Origin: Nocardia testacea NBRC 100365
GTDB lineage: Bacteria > Actinomycetota > Actinomycetes > Mycobacteriales > Mycobacteriaceae
DNA length: 64,000 bases
Assembly: GCF_000308775.1 (NCBI RefSeq)
Contig: NZ_BAGJ01000165.1
Coordinates: forward strand, 22,088-86,087
Direction of reading: 5' to 3'
The notes below the pieces were generated by a model. That model had not been told where the DNA came from. It made no database searches and worked only from the letters and a program-made list of their open reading frames with translations. The translations under genes were made by a program, and so were the position numbers. Of this stretch, positions 7,935 to 15,377 are shown one piece after another. Each line of letters starts with the position of its first letter. The stretch's first letter is position 1.

Positions 7935-9248
7935 TCACTCCCACCCGCGGAGCATATCGGTCACTTCATCTCGTGACAGGTTGGGCCAGGGCGGTTCGGA
8001 ATGTCGAGACAACCGGAGATCGTAGAAGTCGGTCCAGTGATCGATTTTGCTGGGGTCCTCGGCGATTGTACGTGGCACTTTCCCAGCGACCAGTGCCATT
8101 CCTCGCCAGTCTTCCATGTCTCGATACGTTCGCAGGATCGCCTCGGCATCGACATCGGGGTTGCCGAGTGGTACTCGATCAAGCCACATGTCGGTGGCTG
8201 CACCGAGTGTCTCCCCGGTGAATGGCAGAGAACGACCGAGGAAGAACTGTGCGTTGTAGAGCGGATCGCTGGGCCCGGCGCACGACCAATCGAGAATCCA
8301 CGGTTTTCCCTGTGCATCGAACTGGAGGTTGCCCATATAGAGATCGTTGTGGCCGAAGAAGGTCGGCTCACCGGCGCGGCCGGGATCGGGCCGGAAATAA
8401 TCCGACAACGGCCCGAGTCCGAGCTGATCCAATCTCGCGCGATGTTCCGGTGGCAGATTGTGAAATGCGTTGTCGGCATGCTGGATCATATGTTGCTGCC
8501 ACGTCGGGATATCCATTTCCATCCCCGCCGGTATCGGATGCGAAGAGATCAACTTCACCTGATCCAGAAGATCAGGGAACCAATTCATCAGTTCGGGGTC
8601 GATGAAATTACGAGTTTCGCCGCTGACGTACTGCATGACCATGAAATTCTTGCCGGTAGCGGGGTCTGTGCCGGCGTAGAGCAGCCTGGGGGTTCGCACA
8701 CCGCACTCACTTCCATAGCGCATGGCCGTGCTCTCCGGCAACCAATGCTTCACGAAAGTCTCGATGGGCCGGCCCGTCTCGAATCTGACCACGGCCGGGC
8801 CTGCGCTCGACTCGACCCGAGTCACCCAGTTGTCGCTCCCCTCGAAATCCGGTTCCCGATCCCGGACCCTCTCATATAGCTCCCGGGCCTCCTCGGAAGA
8901 GATCTCGAACAGCTCGCGACCGTCGGGTTGTGTCCGATCCTCACCGAAGGTGTTCGTCGATCCGGTCCCGGCGGTCGAGTCCTGCCCGGAGACCGGTTCC
9001 CGCACATGCGCGCCGGTTTCCGCGCGCACAGCGGCGCGATCGCTCTGGGCCGAACCAGCTCTGTCGATGTCCGCCGTGCTCTGCTCGCCGGCGCGAGTGG
9101 TGCGGTCGAGACCCGCTTGTATCACGTGTGAGTATTCACGATGTCTTTCGCTGACCCGCGGGGTGCCGCTGTCGACGAGCGCGGCGGCGAGGCGTCTGGC
9201 TGCCTCCAGCATTCTCGCGTTGAGCTCGCCGCGATCCAGACCGGCCAA
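7935..9248 (-). CDS. phosphotransferase-fold (APH/choline kinase-like) protein with N-terminal extension
   Basis: The 437-residue product carries an aminoglycoside/choline kinase-type domain from about residue 145. FFGHNDLYMGNLQFD holds the HxDxxxxN catalytic loop, and ILDWSCAGPSDP holds the metal-binding Asp. The first 130 residues are polar, rich in Arg, Ser and Glu, and not recognised. The start chosen is TTG at 9248, preceded by GAGAGGAA at 6 nt; ATG codons further in (LNARM) are alternatives. GC content and codon choice are visibly lower than in neighbours, which suggests recent acquisition. It converges on padR. The substrate is unknown: drug resistance, a small-molecule kinase or a protein-modifying toxin are all possible. 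Confidence 0.7.
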   Translation of the reverse strand: MAGLDRGELNARMLEAARRLAAALVDSGTPRVSERHREYSHVIQAGLDRTTRAGEQSTADIDRAGSAQSDRAAVRAETGAHVREPVSGQDSTAGTGSTNTFGEDRTQPDGRELFEISSEEARELYERVRDREPDFEGSDNWVTRVESSAGPAVVRFETGRPIETFVKHWLPESTAMRYGSECGVRTPRLLYAGTDPATGKNFMVMQYVSGETRNFIDPELMNWFPDLLDQVKLISSHPIPAGMEMDIPTWQQHMIQHADNAFHNLPPEHRARLDQLGLGPLSDYFRPDPGRAGEPTFFGHNDLYMGNLQFDAQGKPWILDWSCAGPSDPLYNAQFFLGRSLPFTGETLGAATDMWLDRVPLGNPDVDAEAILRTYRDMEDWRGMALVAGKVPRTIAEDPSKIDHWTDFYDLRLSRHSEPPWPNLSRDEVTDMLRGWE

Positions 9249-9249
9249 T

Positions 9250-9547
9250 GAGGTTTCCTCTCGTTGATCACACTGTCGGGCAGCAAGGCAGAAACCGGAG
9301 CGCCGACCTCGGTGAGCGTCGGGTCGAGTCGGCGGGTGAGTTCGTCGGCGCAGCCGGCGCGGTCCGGCCGGTGTGGCGTCGTAAGCGAGTCGAGAGCACT
9401 GCTGGCCGACTCGAGGCGAGACGCCGGGCCTCCACGACCGATTCACGGATGCCCCGGGCGAAGTCGGCAGTGCTGGAGATCGTTCGTTCGGCCGATAGGG
9501 TGTCGAACTCGATCGGTCTCTCCTGGCTCCGGGGACGTGGTCGACAT
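9250..9547 (-). pseudogene. frame-disrupted small helical ORF
   Basis: Coding-like sequence runs in three successive frames on the minus strand. ATG at 9547 gives MSTTSPEPGETD. A second frame gives EFDTLSAERTISSTADFAR (about 9510-9415). A third gives SALDSLTTPHRPDRAGCADE and continues to INERKP near 9255. Read across the shifts, it is one amphipathic, helix-rich polypeptide of about 95 residues, like a small ESX/WXG-type or toxin N-terminal segment. The third frame stays open to a stop at 9122, inside the phosphotransferase gene. Either this is a decayed gene, or the window has sequencing indels and it once formed the N-terminus of the phosphotransferase protein. Confidence 0.45.
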
Positions 9548-9688
9548 ACGGCACTATTCGATCGAAGTGAAACCTTCAGACGATCGGCGACAGTGCCGGA
9601 CTCTCAGTACCGTGCGTGCGGACGAAAAACAATATAGTGCTGGCGAAACCAACGCTGATCAGCGGAGTTTCCTAGAATCGGTAAACGC

Positions 9689-9762
9689 GAACGGCTCGAG
9701 CGCAGCGCCGCCGTGGACGCGGCGGCCGCGAAATCCGAACCCGGCTGGGCCTACTCGCCGAT
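9689..9762 (+). pseudogene. remnant of a second padR gene
   Basis: These 74 nt align without gaps to 7608-7681 inside the intact padR gene with 6 mismatches. Five of the differences are synonymous (for example GAA/GAG, AGT/AGC, CCG/CCC) and one changes Gln to Pro. The encoded stretch ERLERSAAVDAAAAKSEPGW is identical in both. A mostly synonymous pattern indicates divergence while both copies were under selection, so this is a fragment of a former paralogue rather than a fresh duplication. It has no start, no DNA-binding domain and no continuation on either side. Confidence 0.8.
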
Positions 9763-9909
9763 CGCGATCGCCCGGCGCCGGTCCGCCACCGCGGACCGGG
9801 CACTCGGCAGCGCAGGCGCGCGCTCGGCGGGGCCGGCTCGGTACGATCGGAAACAACGCCGAACGCCGGCACCCGCACCGGGCCGCAGGAGTGACCCGGC
9901 GGGAACCGG

Positions 9910-10548
9910 TCAGGTCAGCACCGGTGTCGTACGGACGCAGTAGCTGTGGCAGACCCGGTCGCGGACGACGGCCTCCGGGCATTCCGGGTCGAACCAGCGG
10001 TCCACCAGACCCCAGTGCACCGGATGCGCGAGGTAGGCGCCCGTCAGGCCGTCGAGATCGCTGAACTCCTGCTCCCAGATGTGTGTCCACTGCACGGCGC
10101 CCTCGGCCCGGAGCGCCCGGCTCAACCGCCAGGCGCGGATGGTGGATATATATCGGGGCATTCGCAGCAGGTCGGCCTCGAATTCGGCCAGCGCCTGCGG
10201 CGGCGTGGCCGGGTCCACACGCAACAGCAGGGTGCGGTACACCGTGCCCGGACTGCTCGGCCCGGCCACACCGTGCACGCCGGGACCGTGGTCGGTCCCG
10301 GCGACGCGCAGCACCTCCGGCCGGTCGTACAGCTCCGTCAGCAGGGCCGCTGCCGACCGCCCCACCGCCGGTTCCGCGAAGCTCAGACGCAGCAGGATAT
10401 CGCCGCCGTTGCGAACCCCGGGCAGCGTCGGTTCGATCAACGCGCGCCGCGCCCCGCCGACTGCGGCCCGTAGCTCGGCGAGCAGGCTATCGAGCGCGCC
10501 CGGGGCAACATCGGGGACCAGATGGATCAGCCGGGTGATCTCATACAT
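9910..10548 (-). CDS. Dabb-like (stress-responsive A/B barrel) protein, two-domain
   Basis: The 212-residue protein reads as two dimeric alpha-beta barrel halves: MYEITRLIHLVPDVAPGALD at the N-terminus, and YRTLLLRVDPATPPQALAEF from about 105 with the typical SRALRAEGAVQWTHIWEQEF strand-helix pattern. Such proteins serve as small-molecule cyclases, isomerases or monooxygenases, or have unknown roles. Its ATG at 10548 overlaps the stop of the upstream partner by 8 nt (10541-10548), so the two are translationally coupled. The location between steroid genes hints at a role on a catabolic intermediate, but nothing in the sequence identifies the substrate. Confidence 0.7.
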   Translation of the reverse strand: MYEITRLIHLVPDVAPGALDSLLAELRAAVGGARRALIEPTLPGVRNGGDILLRLSFAEPAVGRSAAALLTELYDRPEVLRVAGTDHGPGVHGVAGPSSPGTVYRTLLLRVDPATPPQALAEFEADLLRMPRYISTIRAWRLSRALRAEGAVQWTHIWEQEFSDLDGLTGAYLAHPVHWGLVDRWFDPECPEAVVRDRVCHSYCVRTTPVLT

Positions 10549-10888
10549 CGGCGAGCGCCTCGATATCGCCGGCCGCGGCGGCCGACTCACGGGTCCGCCG
10601 GGCGATCAGGTGCTCGACCCCGGCCCACCATCGGGCCGGCTCCGGGTCGGGCCGGCTTCGCCAGGTCATCTGCCACCAGCCGGTGGGACCGTCGAGTTCC
10701 CAGGTCACGGTGACCGTATTGGGCCGGTCGTCGAGCCAGAGCGGCGGCGCCACCAGCACCCGGTCGAGGACCATCCCCCGCGCGATCGCCCCGGGGACGT
10801 ACTCGGCGAGATAGCGGTCCACGAATTCCCTCGCGCGGCCGGGCATCGTCTCGATCCGGTCGACGATATAGACCTTCGCTGCACCCAT
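10541..10888 (-). CDS. small dimeric alpha-beta barrel protein
   Basis: The 115-residue protein begins MGAAKVYIVDRIETMPGRAR and has the beta-alpha-beta layout of ferredoxin-like dimeric barrels, including VTVTWELDGPTGWWQMTWRS. A similar architecture occurs in NIPSNAP and Dabb proteins. The start ATG at 10888 was chosen because it opens directly into the first strand; an upstream in-frame extension is arginine-rich and out of character. It is the first gene of a two-gene unit with the Dabb protein and is divergent from the esterase gene. Function is unknown. Confidence 0.7.
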   Translation of the reverse strand: MGAAKVYIVDRIETMPGRAREFVDRYLAEYVPGAIARGMVLDRVLVAPPLWLDDRPNTVTVTWELDGPTGWWQMTWRSRPDPEPARWWAGVEHLIARRTRESAAAAGDIEALADV

Positions 10889-11038
10889 CGCGCCACGGTA
10901 TGGCCGTAGCCGGCAGTCCGGCCGGTACCGGTCCACTCTCCGGGAGACGCGACTCCGTCCGCGCTTTCGCCGACCTACGGTGGCCCGACCAACTGTAGGG
11001 CCGGGCACTACCGGCCACGAGAATCGAGGAGGCCGCAG

Positions 11039-11995
11039 ATGGAATCAGGAGCCGTACGCGACGCGGAGCCCGGACTGCTTCCCGAGGTGGCCTCGATGCT
11101 CGCCGCCCTGGACAGCGGCTTCCCGGACGTCACCACCCTGTCGGCCCCCGAACTGCGGGCGATCATCAGGTCCCGCCGCGCACCGTTGCAGTGGCTGCCC
11201 GCCATGAGTGACGTCTCGAACCTCACCGTCGACGGACCGGGCGGCCCGCTGCCCCTCCGGGTCTACCGGCCCCGGCACGACGCCTCGGCGCTCCCGGTGA
11301 TCGTGTTCGCGCACGGCGGCGGGTTCGTATTCTGCGATCTGGACAGCCATGACGAGGTCTGCCGCGCGATGGCAGAGGGGGTAGGCGCGGTAGTGGTGTC
11401 GGTGGATTACCGGCTCGCCCCCGAACATCCCGCGCCCGCCGCACACGAGGACATGTATGCCGCGCTCGTCTGGGCCGCCGAACACGCCCCCGAATACGGT
11501 GGCGATCCCGCCGCGCTCGTGGTCGCCGGGGACAGCGCCGGCGGCAATCTCGCCGCCACCGTGGCCATAGCGGCCCGCGATCAGCACGGGCCTGCGATCG
11601 CCGCGCAACTACTGCTCTACCCGGTGATCGACGACGATTTCGACACCGAGTCCTACCGGCGCTACGGCAGCGGGTACTACAACACCGCCGCGGCGATGCG
11701 CTGGTACTGGCAGCAGTACGCACCACACGGCACCGCGGACCCCCGCCTGGTGCCGACCCGCGCGGACACCCTGGCCGGGCTGCCGCCCGCGGTGGTGATC
11801 ACCGCCGAACTCGACCCACCCTGCTCCTCCGGCGACAACTACGCGAGCCTGCTCACCGAAGCCGGTGTCGCGGTGCGACACCGGCGCTACGACGGCTTGT
11901 TCCACGGGTTCCTGACGATCCCCGCCCTCGCGGTCACCCGAACCGCGCGCACGGAGATCTGGGAAATGGTGCGCGCGACCCTTGCGTCCCGGTAG
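11039..11995 (+). CDS. hormone-sensitive-lipase family (family IV) esterase
   Basis: The 318-residue alpha/beta hydrolase has the HSL-family oxyanion motif HGGG (92-95), nucleophile elbow GDSAGG with Ser166, Asp259 in AELDPP and His289 in LFHGF. There is no signal peptide, so it is cytoplasmic. ATG at 11039 has GAGGAGG 7 nt upstream. Family IV esterases hydrolyse short acyl esters of varied alcohols. Because a steroid BVMO that would make 17-acetoxy steroids lies 4 kb away, hydrolysis of testosterone acetate-like esters is an attractive role, but this is inferred from context alone. Confidence 0.83.
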   Translation: MESGAVRDAEPGLLPEVASMLAALDSGFPDVTTLSAPELRAIIRSRRAPLQWLPAMSDVSNLTVDGPGGPLPLRVYRPRHDASALPVIVFAHGGGFVFCDLDSHDEVCRAMAEGVGAVVVSVDYRLAPEHPAPAAHEDMYAALVWAAEHAPEYGGDPAALVVAGDSAGGNLAATVAIAARDQHGPAIAAQLLLYPVIDDDFDTESYRRYGSGYYNTAAAMRWYWQQYAPHGTADPRLVPTRADTLAGLPPAVVITAELDPPCSSGDNYASLLTEAGVAVRHRRYDGLFHGFLTIPALAVTRTARTEIWEMVRATLASR

Positions 11996-12091
11996 GGGGC
12001 AGGCCGGGACGAGCGCGCTCACGTAGAACTTGCAGGGCCGCTGAAATGTCGGATCCCGCGCCATCGGTCACTGGTGAGCGTGCCCTCTCGG

Positions 12092-12532
12092 TCACGGTCG
12101 ACCGGCCGGGCTGCGTAACCGGCCCGCCCGGGCCGGACAGGGATGGTTATCGGGTAGCGCCGGGGGCGGCTGGCGGCGCGTTGGCCAGCGGTTGTTCGGT
12201 CTGCGGCCCAGCAGGTCGTAGACCAGCACCTCGGAGGGGCCGTACCAACCGCCTGGTTCTTGGGGGTAGCGCAGGTTTGCTTCGGCGTCGTACCACGTAC
12301 CGTCGCGCAGCGTCGAGCCCTCTGCGTCGGTTCCGGCGTGGGAATCGTCGGCGCGGGTCCGCGCGAGGTGTTCGACGACGACCTTGCCGGCGCTTTCGTC
12401 GAAGAACCTCTTCGTGCAGAAGAACTTGGTTCCGGAGGGGTAGAGCGCTCCGTGACCACTCTGCGGCGAAGCTGCACTGGCGGTCGACAGCGCATCCGGC
12501 TTAGCGTCGTCCCATGACCACCACAGCAGTCG
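12092..12532 (-). pseudogene. 5'-truncated ORF with strong coding signal, family not recognised
   Basis: The minus strand is open from 12532 to a stop at 12092. Most of it shows clean GC3 codon usage, reading GHGALYPSGTKFFCTKRFFD, then TLRDGTWYDAEANLRYPQEP and GWYGPSEVLVYDLLGRRP. There is no in-frame ATG or GTG, and its upstream end collides with the start of the SDR gene on the other strand. This looks like the C-terminal remnant of a gene whose 5' part was replaced by the SDR unit. The tail after RRPNNRW is proline-rich. I do not recognise the family. Confidence 0.5.
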
Positions 12533-13305
12533 TCACCGGCGCCGGCCGCGGTATCGGATTCGCCTTCGCCCGTCACCTCGCCGATGCGGGCCATCTGGTC
12601 GTGCTGACCGATATCGACGGTGACGCCGTGCGGCGAGCCGCCGCCGAGATCGGCCGGGGTGCGGTCGGGTTCCGGCAGGATGTCCGCGATATCGCTTCCC
12701 ACCGCGAGGTCGCCGAAAAGGCCGCGGCACTGGGGCGTCCGGCGGTGTGGGTGAACAATGCCGGAGTGCTGTTCGCGGGCGACGCCTGGACCCATCCGGA
12801 CGAGGAGATCGCCACCATCCTGGACGTGAACATCCGCGGTGTCGTGGCGGGGACCGCGGCCGCGATCGCGCAGATGGGGCAGGCGGGCGGGGTCGTGTTG
12901 AATATCGCGTCGCTCTCGGCGCTCACACCGGTACCGGGTCTCGCGCTGTACGCCGCGACCAAGGCGGCCGTCCTGTCCTATACGACCTCTGTACAGGGCG
13001 ACCTCCGGCACGCCGGGCTACCTATCCGGGTCCGCGCCCTGTGCCCCGATGTGGTCGGCACCCATATGGTGACCGACAGGGCGGCGGACCCCGGCGCGGC
13101 GCTGCTGTTCGCCGGGCCGAAGCCGATGGACGAGGACGCCGTCGCCCGCGCGGGTATGGCGTTGATGGACAGCCGCCAGATCTTCCGCGTGATGCCTCGC
13201 TGGCGCGGTGCGCTGGTTCGCGGCGTCGATATGGCGCCCGCGTTCGGTCTGAGCCTGGTCGCGCTGATGCGCAGGCTGGGTGATCGCCGTCAGGCCGGTA
13301 GCTGA
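12514..13305 (+). CDS. short-chain dehydrogenase/reductase
   Basis: The 263-residue classical SDR has TGAGRGIG near residues 8-15, NNAG in the fourth strand, Ser in NIASLSA and the catalytic YxxxK (YAATK). NAD(P) choice is not clear-cut; Asp in VLTDIDGD at the end of strand 2 favours NAD. A steroid 17-hydroxysteroid dehydrogenase role, oxidising the alcohol released by the esterase to a 17-ketone, would complete a pregnane side-chain route, but SDR substrate cannot be read from sequence. It starts with ATG at 12514, overlapping an antisense gene remnant, and converges on the IclR gene 22 nt away. Confidence 0.85.
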   Translation: MTTTAVVTGAGRGIGFAFARHLADAGHLVVLTDIDGDAVRRAAAEIGRGAVGFRQDVRDIASHREVAEKAAALGRPAVWVNNAGVLFAGDAWTHPDEEIATILDVNIRGVVAGTAAAIAQMGQAGGVVLNIASLSALTPVPGLALYAATKAAVLSYTTSVQGDLRHAGLPIRVRALCPDVVGTHMVTDRAADPGAALLFAGPKPMDEDAVARAGMALMDSRQIFRVMPRWRGALVRGVDMAPAFGLSLVALMRRLGDRRQAGS

Positions 13306-13327
13306 ACGGGCACGTCTCCGTTACCGG

Positions 13328-14173
13328 TCAGACGTACTGCAGGGCCGCCGCCGCCCGGGGCCGCGGCACCGTTCCCAGGGGACGCGCCTGTTGCAGCGTG
13401 GGGTGCACCCGGACCCGGCCGTCCTCGACATTGCGCCAGATCCCCAGCGCGGTCATCCGCACCGGCGCGGCCGCTCGGTGATCGAAGCTCATCCGGTCCA
13501 CCGGTCCGCAGATCGATACCGCGGCCACCGCCTGTCCGATCTCCCCGACCGGGGCCGCCACGCATCCGAATCCGGCCAGTGATTCCTCGCGTTCGAAGGC
13601 GATACCGTGTGCGCGGACCTTGGCCAGCTCGGCCCGCAGCTGCGCGGCGGTGGCGATGGAGTATCGCGTCTTCGGCCGCACGGGTCCGGCGCCGAACACA
13701 TTGCCGCGCTCACCGTCGGCGTAGGCGAGGATGGCTTTGCCCACCGCCGTACAATGCGCGGGCTGGCGCCCCCCGACCCGGGTCGGTACCGCGCCCGCCA
13801 GCCGTCCGCCGACCTTGTCCAGGTACACCACGTCCGTGCCGTCGAGCACGGCCAGGTGCACCACGTATCCGGTGGTTCGGTGCAGTTCGTGCAGGAAGGG
13901 TACGGCGGCGCGGTGCAGCCGGTCCTGGTGCACGGCCAGCGAGCCCAGTTCCATCAGCCGCAGGCCCAGTTCGTAGTCCCGGCCGTCGCGCCGCAGCCAG
14001 CGCAGCTGGACCAGCCGCTCCAGGATGCGGTGCGCCGAGGACCGGGGTAGCCCGGTGCGGCGCACGATCTGCGCGAGTGTGAGACGCCCGGGTCCCTCGA
14101 ACGCGTCGAGAACCAGCGATACGCGGTCGAGCACAGCGCTCGGGGTGGCGGCGGCGTCGGCCTGGATAGTCAT
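13328..14173 (-). CDS. IclR-family transcriptional regulator
   Basis: The 281-residue protein has an N-terminal winged helix (LDRVSLVLDAFEGPG, then LTLAQIVRRTGLPRSSAHRI) and the IclR effector domain with GYVVHLAVLDGTDVVYLDK, CTAVGKAILAY and FEREESLAGFGCVAAPV. IclR members commonly control aromatic or catabolic operons through small-molecule effectors. The ATG at 14173 has GGAGGG just upstream; the longer reading would run through a strong dyad at 14210-14232. It lies downstream of, and on the same strand as, the kshA-hsaA-hsaC operon, but two hairpins separate them, so it is its own unit. It is the natural candidate regulator of that operon. Confidence 0.87.
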   Translation of the reverse strand: MTIQADAAATPSAVLDRVSLVLDAFEGPGRLTLAQIVRRTGLPRSSAHRILERLVQLRWLRRDGRDYELGLRLMELGSLAVHQDRLHRAAVPFLHELHRTTGYVVHLAVLDGTDVVYLDKVGGRLAGAVPTRVGGRQPAHCTAVGKAILAYADGERGNVFGAGPVRPKTRYSIATAAQLRAELAKVRAHGIAFEREESLAGFGCVAAPVGEIGQAVAAVSICGPVDRMSFDHRAAAPVRMTALGIWRNVEDGRVRVHPTLQQARPLGTVPRPRAAAALQYV

Positions 14174-14209
14174 GAGCCCTCCATTGGGTCTACGAGCTGA
14201 TGCCCAATC

Positions 14210-14232
14210 GAATATGCCGAATAGGCATATTC
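14210..14232. promoter_or_regulatory. perfect inverted repeat upstream of iclR (candidate operator)
   Basis: Arms GAATATGCC and GGCATATTC (9 nt, perfect) flank the 5-nt spacer GAATA, so GAATA also recurs as a direct repeat. The site begins 36 nt upstream of the IclR start codon and is AT-rich in a GC-rich region. IclR proteins often repress their own genes from such dyads. Confidence 0.6.
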
Positions 14233-14298
14233 CTATTAGTAGCATTCCCTTGTGGCAGCTGTCACACGAATCGCAAAGGTTGGCCGAAAATCACGAAC

Positions 14299-14337
14299 GG
14301 CCTCCCGAACCGGGCGGTACGCCCGGCCCGGGAGGCC
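14299..14337. terminator. nested hairpin between hsaC operon and iclR
   Basis: Outer arms GGCCTCCCG (14299-14307) and CGGGAGGCC (14329-14337) enclose a second perfect stem CCGGGCG/CGCCCGG (14310-14316 and 14320-14326). A long GC stem of this kind without a T-run is typical of actinomycete terminators. It is the second of two hairpins after the minus-strand hsaC stop. Confidence 0.55.
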
Positions 14338-14400
14338 GCTTCAACCGTGTGCACAGAGGGCCGACCGGGACGTTCCGTTCGCCGGTCTCACAAGACGCGC

Positions 14401-14435
14401 AAAGAGCCGAGGCCCGTCCGGGGCCTCGGCTCTTT
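14401..14435. terminator. intrinsic terminator of kshA-hsaA-hsaC operon
   Basis: A perfect 15-bp stem (AAAGAGCCGAGGCCC with GGGCCTCGGCTCTTT) encloses the 5-nt loop GTCCG and begins 12 nt downstream of the hsaC stop on the minus strand. The stem ends in A/T triplets on both sides, so it can work in either direction. Confidence 0.85.
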
Positions 14436-14446
14436 CGGCGCCGTGC

Positions 14447-15352
14447 TTACATCGCTGCCAGTGGTTCGCTTCCGGACCAGTCGTGGCCCCAGTAGCTGTC
14501 CGCGGTGATCTCCTCCGCGGTGTAGTACTTCTCGTCGACCTTCATCCCGGCGGTCCCGAACTCGATATCCCAGCCGCCGGGGGCGCGCACATAGAACGAC
14601 ACCATCTTGTCGTTGGTATGCCGGCCCAGCGTCGAGGACACCGAGAACCCGTCCTTCGCCACCCGGTCCAGCGCCTGGCCCACCGCGTCGAGCGAATCGA
14701 CCTCCACCATGATGTGCACCAGCCCGGGGGCGCCGCCGTGCGGTGCGGGGCACAGCGCCAGGCTGTGGTGGCGTTCGTTCACACCCAGGAAGCGGATACG
14801 CACCGGCCCGAACTCCGGCGGCGCCGGCACCCGGAACGCGCCGCGAGGCAGGAAGCCGAGGACCTCGGTGTAGAACTCGAACGCACCGTTCAGGTCCATG
14901 GTCGGCAGCACCACATGACCCAGGCCTTGGGCGCCGGTGACGAACCGGGCGCCGAACGGGGTCACCACCGGGCTGTGGTCGAGCACCGGGCCGTGGAATA
15001 CCTCCAGCGTGGCGCCGGTGGGGTCGGTGAAGGTGATGGCCTCCTCCACCCGGCGGGCGTCGGCGTCGGCCTGCGACAGCGACTCCACCGTGATGCCCGC
15101 CTTCGACACGGTCTCCCGCACCCGGCGCAGCGCCGCGTGGTCCCGGACCTCCCAGCCGATCCGCACCACCTCGTCGGACTCCCCGGCGACCACCACGATC
15201 CGCGCGGCTCGTTCGTCCATGCGCAGGTAGAGCGCGTTCTCGTCGGGTCCCGAGCCCTCCGCGAAGCCGAGCACGTCGAAGGCGAACTGCCGCCAGCGCG
15301 CCATATCCGTGGTCTGGATCTGTACGTAGCCGAGGCTCTTGATATCGGTCAT
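14447..15352 (-). CDS. hsaC: extradiol dioxygenase, HsaC/BphC-like
   Basis: The 301-residue protein is a two-domain vicinal oxygen chelate (type I extradiol) dioxygenase. Fe(II) ligands are His146 (GLGHVV), His213 (LVHIMVE) and Glu264 (WDIEFG), in the order seen in HsaC and BphC. The opening IKSLGYVQIQTTDMARWRQF and the segment LEVFHGPVLDHSPVV resemble HsaC, which meta-cleaves the catechol 3,4-DHSA formed from opened steroids. The ATG at 15352 lies 25 nt after the hsaA-like stop, in one operon with kshA. The matching hydrolase is at 394-1257 on the same strand. A biphenyl-type substrate is possible but less likely in this company. Confidence 0.9.
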   Translation of the reverse strand: MTDIKSLGYVQIQTTDMARWRQFAFDVLGFAEGSGPDENALYLRMDERAARIVVVAGESDEVVRIGWEVRDHAALRRVRETVSKAGITVESLSQADADARRVEEAITFTDPTGATLEVFHGPVLDHSPVVTPFGARFVTGAQGLGHVVLPTMDLNGAFEFYTEVLGFLPRGAFRVPAPPEFGPVRIRFLGVNERHHSLALCPAPHGGAPGLVHIMVEVDSLDAVGQALDRVAKDGFSVSSTLGRHTNDKMVSFYVRAPGGWDIEFGTAGMKVDEKYYTAEEITADSYWGHDWSGSEPLAAM

Positions 15353-15377
15353 TGTCGTTCCTCTCGTCCCCGGTCGG

